Origin: Herbiconiux ginsengi
GTDB taxonomy: Bacteria > Actinomycetota > Actinomycetes > Actinomycetales > Microbacteriaceae
Direction of reading: 5' to 3'
Assembly (NCBI RefSeq): GCF_900107435.1
Contig: NZ_FNPZ01000002.1
Coordinates: 698,979-762,978 of the forward strand
Length of the DNA stretch: 64,000 nt
Made by a program: the position numbers and the translations under genes. The notes beneath the pieces are model-generated. The model saw only the letters and a list, made by a program, of their open reading frames with translations, had not been told where the DNA came from and made no database searches. This document shows, one piece after another, positions 8,782-18,800 of this stretch (positions are counted from its first letter, which is position 1; each line of letters opens with the position of its first letter).

Positions 8782-10016
8782 CAGCTGCCCAGCAGGACCT
8801 TCTGGAACTGCGCCTGGTAGTCGTTCTCCTCTTGCGGAGTCAGGGTGCGGAAGACGTGCACCGTCGAGAGCGTCTCTTCGTCGGGGAAGATCAGCTGATT
8901 CTCGGCGAGTTCGGGGTCGAGCGCGACCGCGGCCTCTTTGGCGCCCACCACCGGCGTGACGTAGTTGACCCAGGCCGCGAGCTCTGCGGCGACCTCCGGC
9001 TCGTAGTAGTAGTTCATGACGGCCTCGGCGTTCTCTTTGTGGGCCGACCCCATCGGCACCACGAAGGTGTCGTTCCAGAGCGTGCCACCCGCATCCGGGA
9101 TCGCGAACTCCCACTTGTCGCCGGCCTGGGCGTTGAGCGAGGTGATGTCGCCCGACCAGCAGATGGCGGCGAACGTGTCTTCGCTCTGCAGATCGTTCAG
9201 ATAGGCGTTGCCCTTGATGTTGCGGATCTGCCCGTCGTCGACCTGCTTGGTGAACGCGTCCATCGCGTTCGCGTACTCGTCGTCGCCCCACTCGCCCGTG
9301 ATGTCGACGCCCTGCGAGAGCATGATGAGACCCATCGTGTCGCGCATCTCGGAGAGCACGCCCACCCGACCCTTGAGCGCGGAATCCCACAGATCGTCGA
9401 CGCTCTTCAATCCGCCCGGCACCTTCTCCTTGTTCCAGCAGATGCCAGCGAAGCCGCCCTGCCAGGGCAATGAGAGGTGACGGCCCTTGTCGAAGTCGGG
9501 ATTCGCGAACGACGGACTCAGGTTCGCGATGTTCGGGATCTTCGCATGATCGAGCTCCTGCACGTACCCGTTGCGCACCAGGCGGGCCACCATCCAGTCG
9601 GTGAGGCACACCGTGTCGGCTCCGATGTCCTGCCCGAGTGCGAGCTGGTCTTTCACCTTCGCGTAGTAGCTGTTGTTGTCGTCGACCGCCACGTTGTAGG
9701 TGACCGTGATGCCCGATTCGTCTTCGAATCCCATGAGCGTCGGGTAGTTGCCGTCGGCGTCTTCATCCATGTAGGCGGGCCAGTTGTCCCAGATGAGCGT
9801 CTTCTCGGTGGCCGAGACGTCTTTCGCCGGCGTCAGTTCTTTCTTCTCGCCCGTCGAACACGCGGCGAGCGCCAAAGCGGTGGCACCGAAACCGGCGGCG
9901 CCGAGGAACCCCCGACGGGACAGCGAGAGGGCACGGGCGCGTTGCAAGGCCTGGGAGTGCCGGATCGCCTGCAGGATCATCGGGTCTTGTGGGGGTCTCA
10001 GGGTCATCCTCTTCAC
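8781..10016 (-). CDS. potD: Polyamine ABC transporter substrate-binding lipoprotein (PotD-like, Tat-exported)
   Basis: A roughly 411-residue extracellular solute-binding protein. The N-terminus carries a twin-arginine motif, SRRGFLGAAGF (Arg34-Arg35), and a lipobox ALAAC with Cys53, so it is probably exported folded by Tat and lipid-anchored. The mature part has the PotD/PotF pattern: LIWDNWPAYMDED near the start, VTYNVAVDDNNSYYAK, DTVCLTDWMVARL and CWSGDITSLNAQ. I chose GTG 10016 because AGAGGAA lies 5 bases upstream; ATG 10007 is the alternative. It is the first gene of the transporter operon. The 140 bases upstream (10017-10159) are unusually AT-rich and probably hold the promoter. Confidence 0.87.
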   Translation of the reverse strand: MKRMTLRPPQDPMILQAIRHSQALQRARALSLSRRGFLGAAGFGATALALAACSTGEKKELTPAKDVSATEKTLIWDNWPAYMDEDADGNYPTLMGFEDESGITVTYNVAVDDNNSYYAKVKDQLALGQDIGADTVCLTDWMVARLVRNGYVQELDHAKIPNIANLSPSFANPDFDKGRHLSLPWQGGFAGICWNKEKVPGGLKSVDDLWDSALKGRVGVLSEMRDTMGLIMLSQGVDITGEWGDDEYANAMDAFTKQVDDGQIRNIKGNAYLNDLQSEDTFAAICWSGDITSLNAQAGDKWEFAIPDAGGTLWNDTFVVPMGSAHKENAEAVMNYYYEPEVAAELAAWVNYVTPVVGAKEAAVALDPELAENQLIFPDEETLSTVHVFRTLTPQEENDYQAQFQKVLLGS

Positions 10017-10159
10017 GCTTTCCTCTTGGGGGCCAGGTCGTGTGCGAGCCACCTTCCGGAGTGCTGTGGAGCTCGGAAAATGGTAGGTCTGATATTGGCA
10101 CACGAGGTGCTTTCTTCGACAGCATCCACGACGAAAAACCGCACATCGAAACATACTCT

Positions 10160-10639
10160 TTACGAAATCAGTGCCGAAGCCGCGAATAGACCTCCGTTTT
10201 CGTCTGCCCGGGCGTGCCGACCGCGCACGCCGCGAGCACGGATCCGGGCGGCCTCGAGGCGCGCCGGAAACTCGGCGCGCGACACCAGCTGACAGCGGAG
10301 GCGCACGGCCGCCTCGGCCTCGAGACGCGCCCACGGGACGTCGTCGATCGTGAGGCGCGGCACGTCACCGTTCGGCGGGGGCCGGTCGGAGCCGGCGGCA
10401 CCGACGAGGGTGACCACGGGCACCCCGTCGACGGTGATGCGGCCGTCGGCCCGCAGGAGCACCGGACCGGCACTCCGCGACGCCAGCTGCACCATCAGCG
10501 ACCGTGCGACGGCCAATACCGGCGCCTGGTCACCCGCCACGAGCAGTCCCACTCCGGAGCGGTCGAGCTCGAGCGGCACGGGCTCGCCCACGGCGGTGAC
10601 ACCGAGGAGGACGGGGTAGGAGCGGGGCTGGTGGGTCAT
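10160..10639 (-). CDS. Hypothetical protein at the tail of the FHA/kinase locus
   Basis: A 159-residue protein of unknown function, 87 bases downstream of the zinc-ribbon FHA gene and on the same strand. The stretch VPLELDRSGVGLLVAGDQAPVLAVARSLMVQLA resembles the beta-strand and helix around a P-loop of FtsK-type ATPases (LLVAG...), but the Gly-Lys-Ser/Thr is missing, so no nucleotide binding is claimed. The C-terminus is Arg/Ala-rich. ATG 10639 is preferred over the in-frame TTG 10651. Its place suggests an accessory role in the neighbouring signalling operon. It might instead have its own promoter, since a 75-base gap holds two TCTCCACA-type motifs. Confidence 0.6.
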   Translation of the reverse strand: MTHQPRSYPVLLGVTAVGEPVPLELDRSGVGLLVAGDQAPVLAVARSLMVQLASRSAGPVLLRADGRITVDGVPVVTLVGAAGSDRPPPNGDVPRLTIDDVPWARLEAEAAVRLRCQLVSRAEFPARLEAARIRARGVRGRHARADENGGLFAASALIS

Positions 10640-10726
10640 GCGCCCAGTCAACGCGATGAGTCAGCAGCCGCGGTGTCGTGCACCGAATCTGTGGAGAAAA
10701 ACCGCGGCCACGCGATTGTGGAGAGG

Positions 10727-11344
10727 TCAGTGCACGTCGAGGTACTGGTCGCCGATGCCGATCCGGGTGCCACGGGGCACGCGCATCCGCTCGCCCGGAA
10801 CCAGATCGATCGGATCGACCAGGTCGAGCCCGAGCCGGGTTCCGTTCGCCGACCCGCGATCGGCGATCCAGAGCCGGTCGCCGTCGACGCCGAACTCGAA
10901 ATGCGTCTTCGAGACGCTGCGCTCGGGGTCGACGATCTGCACCAGGTAGTCGAAGGTCTCACCCTCGCGGGGCGCAGGATTCCGCCCGACGAGACCACTT
11001 CCCGAGACCCGCACGCTCTCGCCCGTGCTGAAGACCAGGCTGAAGAGCGGACCGCCGCGGGCGACGTCGGCCTCGGCCGGAGTACCGGGTTCGGCCGGAA
11101 GGGGCGACACGCCGTCGACATCGTCGACGTCGTCGTCGTCGACCAGCGGCCTCGCATGGGCGCCCGTGTGCGAGGGAACACCTGCACGCGCCGGCGCCTC
11201 CCGGGCGATCGCCTCGAGCAGAGCCCGGCGGTCGTGCCGCTCGGTGTCACCGAGGGTCGGCCGCGGCGCGATGGCGGAGGTGCCGCACTCACCACAGAGC
11301 AGAGCCCCCGCGGTCAAGGTCGTGCCGCACGTTCTGCACTTCAC
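10727..11344 (-). CDS. FHA domain protein with N-terminal zinc ribbon
   Basis: A 205-residue cytoplasmic protein. The first 25 residues form a zinc ribbon with two CxxC knuckles (CRTCGT and CGECGT). After a disordered linker rich in Pro, Asp and Ala, the last ~95 residues form a forkhead-associated domain: GRNP, SVSKTHFEF (the phospho-threonine-contacting Ser and the following His), DRGSANGTRLG, and RIGIGDQYL. FHA domains bind phosphothreonine, so this is a plausible reader of the kinase encoded upstream in the same operon. Its ATG overlaps the stop of the transglutaminase-fold gene (11341-11344). Confidence 0.88.
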   Translation of the reverse strand: MKCRTCGTTLTAGALLCGECGTSAIAPRPTLGDTERHDRRALLEAIAREAPARAGVPSHTGAHARPLVDDDDVDDVDGVSPLPAEPGTPAEADVARGGPLFSLVFSTGESVRVSGSGLVGRNPAPREGETFDYLVQIVDPERSVSKTHFEFGVDGDRLWIADRGSANGTRLGLDLVDPIDLVPGERMRVPRGTRIGIGDQYLDVH

Positions 11345-13644
11345 CGGATGTCCCGCCTCTTCTCTTCCCTGCCATGATACGTGCGCAACGACCGGGTCGA
11401 CAGCCGCGCCAGCAGGCGCTCGAACCGCCCGCGCGACCCGAGCAGCCGCCGCCGTTCCGCGTCGGCTGCCGCCCAGATCTCCTCGATCTCGTGCTCGGCG
11501 GGATCGGTGGGCGCGTAGACCGCGCCGTCGATCCGCTCGGCGAGCAGCACCGCCGAATCACCGCCGATCGAGTGCGCGGCCTCGCGCCGGGTCGCATTCG
11601 CCGGTGGCGGCTCCGCGACATCGCGCGCCATGTCGACCAGTTCGGCCCAGCCTCCGGCCGCGCGCGCCCGGGCGGAGCCTTCCGTGCGACGGCGGATGCG
11701 CCGCCGACGCTTGAGCGCGAGAACGATCAGGAAGGGTGCGAGGAGGATCGCCAGAACGGCCAGCGAGACACCCGCGACCGCCGCGATCCGCAACACCGTC
11801 CCCAGCACGTCGTCGGGCGCGCCGGGCTCGTCGTCGTCTTGCTGCACCGGCGCCGCCTCCACGGGATCGTCGAGGTCGTCGGCGGCGGGCGGGACGACGT
11901 CGGGCGGCTGCACGGCGGTCGAGCTGTCGTCGAGCGCGGTGTCGGGGATGGGGCGGGGTTCGGGGGTGGCGTCGACGGGCACCCAACCCGATTCGGCGGT
12001 GTAGACCTCGGTCCAGGCACCCGCGTCCTGCCCCCGGATGTCGACCGGGCCCGAGGCGGCCCCCGCGGGCACCGTGAACCCCATCGCCACCCGGGCGGGG
12101 AAGCCGGCGGATTCGGCCAGCAAGGCGCCCGCCACCGCATACTGCTCGTCGTCACCGAGCATCGGCGACGCAGTGAGGAGTTCCTCGATGCGGTCGGCCC
12201 CGTGCCCGGAGCGACTGAAGACCTCACCGTCGCCCGTACCCGAGAGGTAACCCGCGTGGAGCCCTTCGACGATGCCGGCCAGCCGCTCCCCCGGAGAATC
12301 CGAGGCGGGCGCCCACTCGGCCGAGCGCACGGCGACCGCATCCGGAACCGCGCTGTTCTGCACCGACGGCGCGCCCCCCGGAGTCAATTCGGTGAGATCG
12401 ACGGATGCCGGCCCGCCCGTCGAGGGCGACGCATCCCGCGTGGTGACGGTGTACGAATCGCCGTCTCCGAGGCCCACCGTGTCGGCCACCGTGGCGAGCG
12501 CGGGGCTGAAGTAGAGAGCGTTCTGCAAGGCGTCGGCATTCTTCCCGCCGAACGTGACGGCGACCGGATCGCCGGTCGTCGGCACCCAGACCGAGTCGTA
12601 TCGCCCGACCCGCACCTCGACGGTGCTCGTCGACCCACCGCTCGCGGGCTCTCCGGAAGACGCACCGGATGCCGCACCGCCGAGCCGCTCGGGCACCCGG
12701 GAGAACAGCGCGCTCCCGTCGCCTGCTCCCCCGATGTTGTAGACGACACCGTCGTAGTCGTTCATCCGTGCCATCACGATCTTCTCGCCCGGCTCCGCGC
12801 CGGTGACGGTCAGCACCACGGCGTCGGCGAGCGGCTGCTTCGTGAAAGCGCGGAATCCGGAGAGGGGGCTCGGGTAGTCGCGCGCGTCGAACGGCTGCTC
12901 GACCGCATCCCGCGCCACCACGCGGTCGGGAGCCGGAAGCGCGACCGTCACGGCGACGGCCACGACGAGTCCCGCTGCTACCACGCCGGCCGCAGCAGCC
13001 AGCGCTCGGCCGGGCACCCGGATGCGGGAGACGACCAGCCAGGCGACGGCGACGACCGCGAACAAGGCTCCGACCGCGATCGGCGCGAAGGCCACCGCGC
13101 CGCCGAAGACGATGCCGCCGATCAGCACGAGAGCGGGCACCGCGATCGCGAACGCGGGCCGGGGCGTGCGGAGGGCCAGCGAGACGCCGAGCACGGAGGC
13201 TACGAGGAGGGTGACGAACACCGGCACCGACAGCGCCTGGTAGTCGCCCACCGGGAGCTCGATGGTGAGCAGTTGGCGCCAGCCGGAAGCCGTGGTGACC
13301 ACGAGGTCGGCGAGTCCGGCCGGCGTCGGAAGAAGGCCCCCGAGTGCTTTCGCGGGAACGGCCAGAGGCACGCCGAGCAGCAACCAGGTGAGCGCTGTCG
13401 CCAGGAGCACGAGATGACTCGGCCACGACCAGCGCGCGCCGGCGGCGCCGATCGCGATTCCGACGGTCACGGTCACGAGCGCGAGCAGCACGAACGCCGC
13501 CGACTCGTAGATCGGCCACCAGGCCGCCGCGGCCACCAGGGTGAGCACCTCGAACACGAGCGCGGCCACCAGGATGCGGCCGGCCGGCATCCGCCCGGCG
13601 CGCCCGGTGCGCCCCGTGCGGGTCTCCCGGGCCGACCCGCTCAC
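11341..13644 (-). CDS. Membrane protein with transglutaminase-like fold, catalytic residues lost
   Basis: A 767-residue TgpA/DUF3488-type protein. There are several N-terminal membrane helices (about 22-240), an extracytoplasmic region with a transglutaminase-like core (about 450-565), a Pro/Asp-rich linker, one more membrane helix (AAVAGVSLAVLAILLAPFLIVLAL) and a cytoplasmic tail. In active family members the core reads G-x-Cys-Glu-Gln-Phe and later Ala-His-Ala-Trp. Here the same places are GDDEQY (Asp499 for Cys) and AGAW (Gly542 for His); only the Asp (WVPVDATP, Asp558) remains. The surrounding fold residues (FPARVAMGFT) are intact. GTG 13644 overlaps the DUF58 stop. It belongs to the conserved MoxR-DUF58-transglutaminase trio. 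Confidence 0.87.
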   Translation of the reverse strand: MSGSARETRTGRTGRAGRMPAGRILVAALVFEVLTLVAAAAWWPIYESAAFVLLALVTVTVGIAIGAAGARWSWPSHLVLLATALTWLLLGVPLAVPAKALGGLLPTPAGLADLVVTTASGWRQLLTIELPVGDYQALSVPVFVTLLVASVLGVSLALRTPRPAFAIAVPALVLIGGIVFGGAVAFAPIAVGALFAVVAVAWLVVSRIRVPGRALAAAAGVVAAGLVVAVAVTVALPAPDRVVARDAVEQPFDARDYPSPLSGFRAFTKQPLADAVVLTVTGAEPGEKIVMARMNDYDGVVYNIGGAGDGSALFSRVPERLGGAASGASSGEPASGGSTSTVEVRVGRYDSVWVPTTGDPVAVTFGGKNADALQNALYFSPALATVADTVGLGDGDSYTVTTRDASPSTGGPASVDLTELTPGGAPSVQNSAVPDAVAVRSAEWAPASDSPGERLAGIVEGLHAGYLSGTGDGEVFSRSGHGADRIEELLTASPMLGDDEQYAVAGALLAESAGFPARVAMGFTVPAGAASGPVDIRGQDAGAWTEVYTAESGWVPVDATPEPRPIPDTALDDSSTAVQPPDVVPPAADDLDDPVEAAPVQQDDDEPGAPDDVLGTVLRIAAVAGVSLAVLAILLAPFLIVLALKRRRRIRRRTEGSARARAAGGWAELVDMARDVAEPPPANATRREAAHSIGGDSAVLLAERIDGAVYAPTDPAEHEIEEIWAAADAERRRLLGSRGRFERLLARLSTRSLRTYHGREEKRRDIR

Positions 13645-14840
13645 ACGCCCACCGCCCGGGTCAGGGTTCGTAGGAGGTCGTCGAGGTAGCCGATCCGCGT
13701 GATGCGGAGCGAGTCGATGCGCACCAGGGTCGCCTCCGCCTCGGGCTCGGCGACCACCGCGACGACCTCGACACCGGTCGCGAAGTGCGACGCGGCCGCA
13801 CGCAGCTGGCGAGCGGTGACCGTCGATCCGCACGCCAGGAAGACGACCGAGGCATCCGGTGCCGATTCGCCCACCGCCCGGGCCACGGCGGGCAGGCGAG
13901 CCGCTCGGGGCGTCGTGGACTCCTCGATCCCGCTCAGGTCGTCGAGCAATTCGCGCGGCGTGCGCACCCGCAGGCGCGCGCCGCCCTGGGCACGACGCCG
14001 GGTGCCCTCGCCCGCGAACACCGAGACCGTGATGCCGTCGGCGACGGCGCGCACTCCGATCGAGGCGACCACGCTCACGGCGAGCTCGAACTCCTCCTCG
14101 GAGGCGTAGTCGGCCGCGCTCAGCGACTGCAGCACGATGAGGTGACTGCGTCGGGTCTGCTCGAACTGACGAACCAGGAACGCCCCGGTCTTCGCCGTGC
14201 TCTTCCAATGGATGTGGCGGCGGTCATCGCCCGCGACATAGGGCCGAAGAGCGTGGAACGACATGTCGCTGTCGGTGAGATCGGCGGTCGGGATGCCTTC
14301 GAGATCGCGCAGCAGGCCGGTCGTGCTCACCGGGAGCGACACGATCGTGGGGTGCACGTAGAGCTCGACCGTTCCCGATCGAACGGATTCGCGCCGGGCC
14401 AGGCCGATCGGATCGCGCCGCACGATGGTCACCGGCCCGAGCGTGATCACTCCGCGCCGCACCGTCGGCGCCGACACGAGCACCTCGCGCGACTCCCCCG
14501 CAGCGAGGGCCGGCAGGTGGATCAGCTCCGTGCGCCCGCCCACCACGAACTCGGCCTGGTGCGCCCGCCGTCGTCGTGCGCCGTCGTTCGTGACCCGCAC
14601 GGCGACCGTGGCCGCGTGCCCCGCCACCACCCGCCGGTCGAGCACGTCGATCTCGATCCGTCCGCTCGACCGGCCCACCAGGAACCCGGCCGCCGCGACG
14701 GCGACGACGAGCGCCACCAGGCCGACGACCAGGAGTTCGGTCCAGCCGAAGGCGATCCCGCAGCCCAGGCCGACGAGGGCCATTCCCAGCACGACCCATC
14801 CGCTCGACGCGACCGCGACCGGGAGCCGGCGCCCGCTCAT
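13641..14840 (-). CDS. DUF58 domain protein
   Basis: A 399-residue protein with two hydrophobic segments near the N-terminus (WVVLGMALVGLGCGIAFG and ELLVVGLVALVVAVAAAGFLVG), followed by a beta-rich region and a von Willebrand A-like DUF58 domain. The DUF58 signature is clear in YVAGDDRRHIHWKSTAKTG. The family is encoded next to MoxR AAA+ ATPases, which are thought to remodel or activate these VWA-type partners. ATGA overlaps exist at both ends, with moxR upstream and the transglutaminase-fold gene downstream, so the three are tightly coupled. Function beyond partnership with MoxR is not established. Confidence 0.88.
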   Translation of the reverse strand: MSGRRLPVAVASSGWVVLGMALVGLGCGIAFGWTELLVVGLVALVVAVAAAGFLVGRSSGRIEIDVLDRRVVAGHAATVAVRVTNDGARRRRAHQAEFVVGGRTELIHLPALAAGESREVLVSAPTVRRGVITLGPVTIVRRDPIGLARRESVRSGTVELYVHPTIVSLPVSTTGLLRDLEGIPTADLTDSDMSFHALRPYVAGDDRRHIHWKSTAKTGAFLVRQFEQTRRSHLIVLQSLSAADYASEEEFELAVSVVASIGVRAVADGITVSVFAGEGTRRRAQGGARLRVRTPRELLDDLSGIEESTTPRAARLPAVARAVGESAPDASVVFLACGSTVTARQLRAAASHFATGVEVVAVVAEPEAEATLVRIDSLRITRIGYLDDLLRTLTRAVGV

Positions 14841-15808
14841 GCGGCCGAGACGTCCCCGGGCGGCGGGACGTCGAGCAGGACCTGCGAGATGACGCCGAGC
14901 GAGGTGACCCCGTCGAACTCGGCCTCCGGGTCGAGCACCAGGCGGTGGGCGAGCACCGGGCCGGCCAGCGACTTCACGTCGTCGGGCACGACGTAGTGCC
15001 TCCCGTCGGACGCCGCGTAGGTCTTCGCCGTGCGGATGAGCGCCAGTGCAGCTCGCACGCTGGCGCCGAGCCGGGTCTCGGAGGCGTCTCGGGTGGCCTG
15101 CACGAGCCGCGAGACGTAGTCGTTGATCGTGGCGTCGACGTGCACCGTGCGGGCCTCGGCGGCCAGCAGCGTCACGCCCTCCGCGGTGATGACGGGCGGC
15201 AGCGGATCGCCGTGCGCCTTGTGCGTCGCCCCTTCGAGGATGCGCAGCGTGGTGGCGTGGTCGGGGTAGCCGATCGAGGTCTTGATGAGGAAACGGTCGA
15301 GCTGCGCCTCGGGCAGCCGGTAGGTGCCGGCCTGCTCGATCGGGTTCTGCGTGGCCACCACCATGAAGGGTTCGCCCACCGGATGCCCGCGGCCGTCGAC
15401 CGTGACCCGCCCCTCTTCCATCACTTCGAGCAGCGCCGACTGCGTCTTCGGCGACGCCCGGTTGATCTCGTCGGCGAGCACCACGTTCGCGAAGATCGGC
15501 CCGGGGTGGAACGTGAAGGCTCCGCTGTTCTGGTCGTAGACGCTGACGCCGGTGATGTCGCCCGGCAACAGGTCGGGGGTGAACTGGATGCGGCTGCTGG
15601 TGCCCCGCACGCTGTCGGCCAGGGCTCGGGCGAGCGACGTCTTTCCCGTGCCCGGGGCGTCCTCGAGCAGCAGATGACCCTCGCTGAACAAGGCCGTGAG
15701 CGCGAGGCGGATCACGTGCGACTTGCCGTGCAGCGTGCGCTCGACGTTGGTGGTCAGGCGATCGAAGACGTCGGCGAACCGCGCCGCCTGTTCGGTCGTC
15801 ATCGTCAT
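14837..15808 (-). CDS. moxR: MoxR family AAA+ ATPase
   Basis: A 323-residue cytoplasmic AAA+ chaperone-like ATPase. Walker A is in LLLEDAPGTGKTSLARALA, Walker B in VVLADEINRASPKTQSALLEVM, sensor 1 in FMVVATQNPIEQAGTY, and the arginine finger region is EAQLDRFLIKT. MoxR proteins act as chaperones for the assembly of VWA-domain partners, here presumably the DUF58 protein whose gene overlaps by 4 bases. The ATG at 15808 is preceded by GGAGAGG at a good distance. It follows the giant Ig-like gene by 15 bases in the same operon, so phospho-signalling, a giant surface protein and the MoxR module are expressed together. Confidence 0.93.
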   Translation of the reverse strand: MTMTTEQAARFADVFDRLTTNVERTLHGKSHVIRLALTALFSEGHLLLEDAPGTGKTSLARALADSVRGTSSRIQFTPDLLPGDITGVSVYDQNSGAFTFHPGPIFANVVLADEINRASPKTQSALLEVMEEGRVTVDGRGHPVGEPFMVVATQNPIEQAGTYRLPEAQLDRFLIKTSIGYPDHATTLRILEGATHKAHGDPLPPVITAEGVTLLAAEARTVHVDATINDYVSRLVQATRDASETRLGASVRAALALIRTAKTYAASDGRHYVVPDDVKSLAGPVLAHRLVLDPEAEFDGVTSLGVISQVLLDVPPPGDVSAA

Positions 15809-15823
15809 GTGGGCACCTCTCCG

Positions 15824-18800
15824 CTAGCCAACGTACACATAGCCATACCCGCCGATCTGCACATACAGGGCCGCGTCGCCCGCGACCGGTGGTGTGCCCG
15901 GGGTGCACGACGTCGGCCCGACCACCTGGTCGTGCGGCAGATTCTCGGGGTGATCCCGGTTCGCGAGGTAGACCGCGTGCGAGCCGCACCAGTACTGCGG
16001 CTGGAGGGAGCCGTTCTGCGGTCCGGCGACCCAGGTCCAGGCGCCGCCGCTCCAGCTCGGCGCGGTGGTCGGCGTGAATTCGAACGTGATCGACGGATCG
16101 GGTGCGGTGACCGGCGCCGAGTACGGACCGCAGACCTCGACGCCGCTCCACACGTTGCAGGCGCGGATGACGAAACGGTAGTTCTGGCCGAATGCGCCGC
16201 CGGTCAACTCGCGCGGGAAGTTGCCGAGCTGGAAGCCCACGGCCGGGCCGCTGGGGTCGCTGCCGTCGACCGGGCGCACGTAGTAACGGGGGTTCGAGAC
16301 AGGATTCGGGGTGGGCGCCGTGGTCACCCGCACGTCGACGACGCGATCGCCGTCGCGTCGCTGCATCGACATCGTCACGCCCAGGGCGTCGACCTGGCCC
16401 GGACTCGGATAGGCGACCGTCGTCACCACGGCGGATGCCACGCAGCCGGCCGCGTTGTATCCCCAGACCACGAAGGCGTAGGTCGAATCGACCTCGGTGA
16501 GTCCGTCGAACGTGGCGCTGCGGGCATCCCCGCCCAGATTCTGCTGAGCCACGACATCGCCGCCGGCGCGTGGCGGATCGACCGTGCCGGGCGCGGGCGA
16601 GGAGACCGAGCAGGATTGCGCGCCGCCCGGCACCGAGTTCACGCCCTGGGCGAGCAGCTGCGCGAAGTAGCCCGTCACTCGGTCGCCGTTGCCGGCGAAC
16701 TCGGGCCATGACACGGTGACGGAGCCCGGACCGCTGTCGAGGTTCGCCACCGCCGACACGGTCGACGCCGAGGGCGGGCCGAACGGAGTACCGCTCGCCG
16801 ACCCCGACGGCCACACGGCCAGCGCCGGATAGGCGCCGTTGCGCGCGGTCACGGTGACCGTGCTCGATTGACCGTTCGCGAGCCCCGTGACCGTCGTCTG
16901 ACAGTGCGAGGTGTCGCATCCGGGGCCCGCCGCGTCGAGCGTCGCGACCGACCGCCCGTCTGCGGTGACCTCGTATGCGCGCACCGCGGAACCTCCCGGG
17001 CCGACCGTGGAGGTGTTCCAGCGCACGTCGAGAGCGCCGTCGCGCGGGGAGACGGTGACGGTGCCCGGGGCCGAGGGCAGCAGATCCGACCAGACGGGCG
17101 TCGCGTAGTTCGCCGCGTCGGAGCTGCCGATGGCGTTCTTCGCCGCCACGCTCACGATGACGGCGTTGCCCGGACCGTTGCCGGGGGTTCCGACCACACA
17201 GCTGGTGCTGGCGCACGAACTCACGATCGCCGACCCCGAGTCGGTGCGGGTCACGACGTCGAAGCCGACGATGGGCGAGTTGTTCGCCGGCCCGGCGGCG
17301 AACGAGACCGTGACGGTGCGGTCGCCGAAGCCGGTGACGGTGAGTCCGGTGACCGGGCCCGGCCGGTCTTGCACCGCGATGCGCACGGTGCCCCAGGTGG
17401 CGCGATCGGGGTCTCCCGTGCCGTCGAGCACCTGATATTGCAGGGTGAGGTCGCTGGGCGGCGCATCCTGGGCCACCGTCACCTGCAGCACCCTCTTGTC
17501 GGAGCTCGGCACGACGGTGACGCCGGCCGGCAGCGAGCCGGCATCGGCGCCGCGCACCGCCGCGACGGTGAGCGGTTGCTGCGGGAACGGGTTCGTGGCG
17601 TCGTCGTTGGCGAGCACGTCGACCGTCGTGGTCTGCCCACGCGGTGCGATCACAGTGTCGGTGGCGGGCACCGCCAGCGGTTTCGTGGAGGGCACCACCG
17701 TCATCTCGATGCGGCCGGTGGTTCCGGCACTCACCCCGTCGCCGACCCCGATCGCGAGCGCGCCTTGCGCGCCCTTCTTCGCTCCCACGTCGGCGGTGAC
17801 CGTGAGCGTCGACCCCAACAGCAGCGCGGTGAAGCCGGGGGGCTTCGGATCGAGAAGCTGGTAGCGGAACGACGACGACGGCGCACCCGAGGGCGAAGTG
17901 GTGAGCCGACTCAGATCGAGCACCTTCTGCTGGCCGGGCTCGACGTCGATCGTGGCGCCGGAGAACACGGGCGGCTGGTCGTCGCGGGGCGTGACGGTGA
18001 TCGGGAGCACGAGTGTCGCCGTGCGAGCGCCCGCACCCCTCCCGTCGGAGACCTCGAACGAGATCGATGCCGGACCGAAGTACTTGTCCGCGCTGCGGAA
18101 CACGAGCGAGCGGTCATCGGCTACCAGGGGCGACCCGTCGGCGTGCGTGGCCCGCACCGCGTTCGGATCGGTGATCGTGACCTGCCTCCCGCCCACGGCG
18201 ACGACGTAGTCATTCACGGCGATCGTCAGGGCACTGCCGCTCTGCACCGTGAGCTTCGGGGCATCCGGGCGTAGCTGGGGCAACGCGTCGTCGGTGCCGG
18301 GCACCCAGATGAATCCGCTGGAGCGCACGTTCGGATCGTCGGGATGGGCCACGGAGAACGGGATGACCTGCCGCTGCGGCTTCACGGTCACCCGCACCCG
18401 GGCGCCGTCGACCTTGGCCACGGGGGCATAGGCGGGGAGAACCGAGAGCCAGAGCTCACTGGCCGGCCCCTCGGCGAAGAACACGTTGTCGAGCACGTCG
18501 ACCTCGACGCTGCTCTTGTCGAGGATGTCGGTGAGCGAGAGCACCGTGTCGCTCACCTGCGGACGGGCCAACGGCGCATCGGCGCTGACGTCGACGGTGG
18601 CGAAGCTCGAGCTCGTGCCCCCGCGTGCGTTCCCGATCGTGTAGATGAACCCGTAGCGGCCGGGGGTCTCGGGCGTGACGATCGAGAGCATGTCATCGAC
18701 GATCGTTGCGGTCGCCCCTTCGGTGACGGGTGACACATCCGTCACCGCCAGCGCGCCGCCGTCGGGATCGGAGTCGTTCTCGAGCACGCGCACCAGCACT

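Noticed and set aside
10687-10723. Replication origin or DnaA-box cluster
   Set aside because: Only two imperfect boxes, no AT-rich unwinding region and no dnaA/dnaN genes nearby.
14945-16711. Long plus-strand frame opposite moxR and the Ig-like gene
   Set aside because: Shadow of two well supported minus-strand genes.
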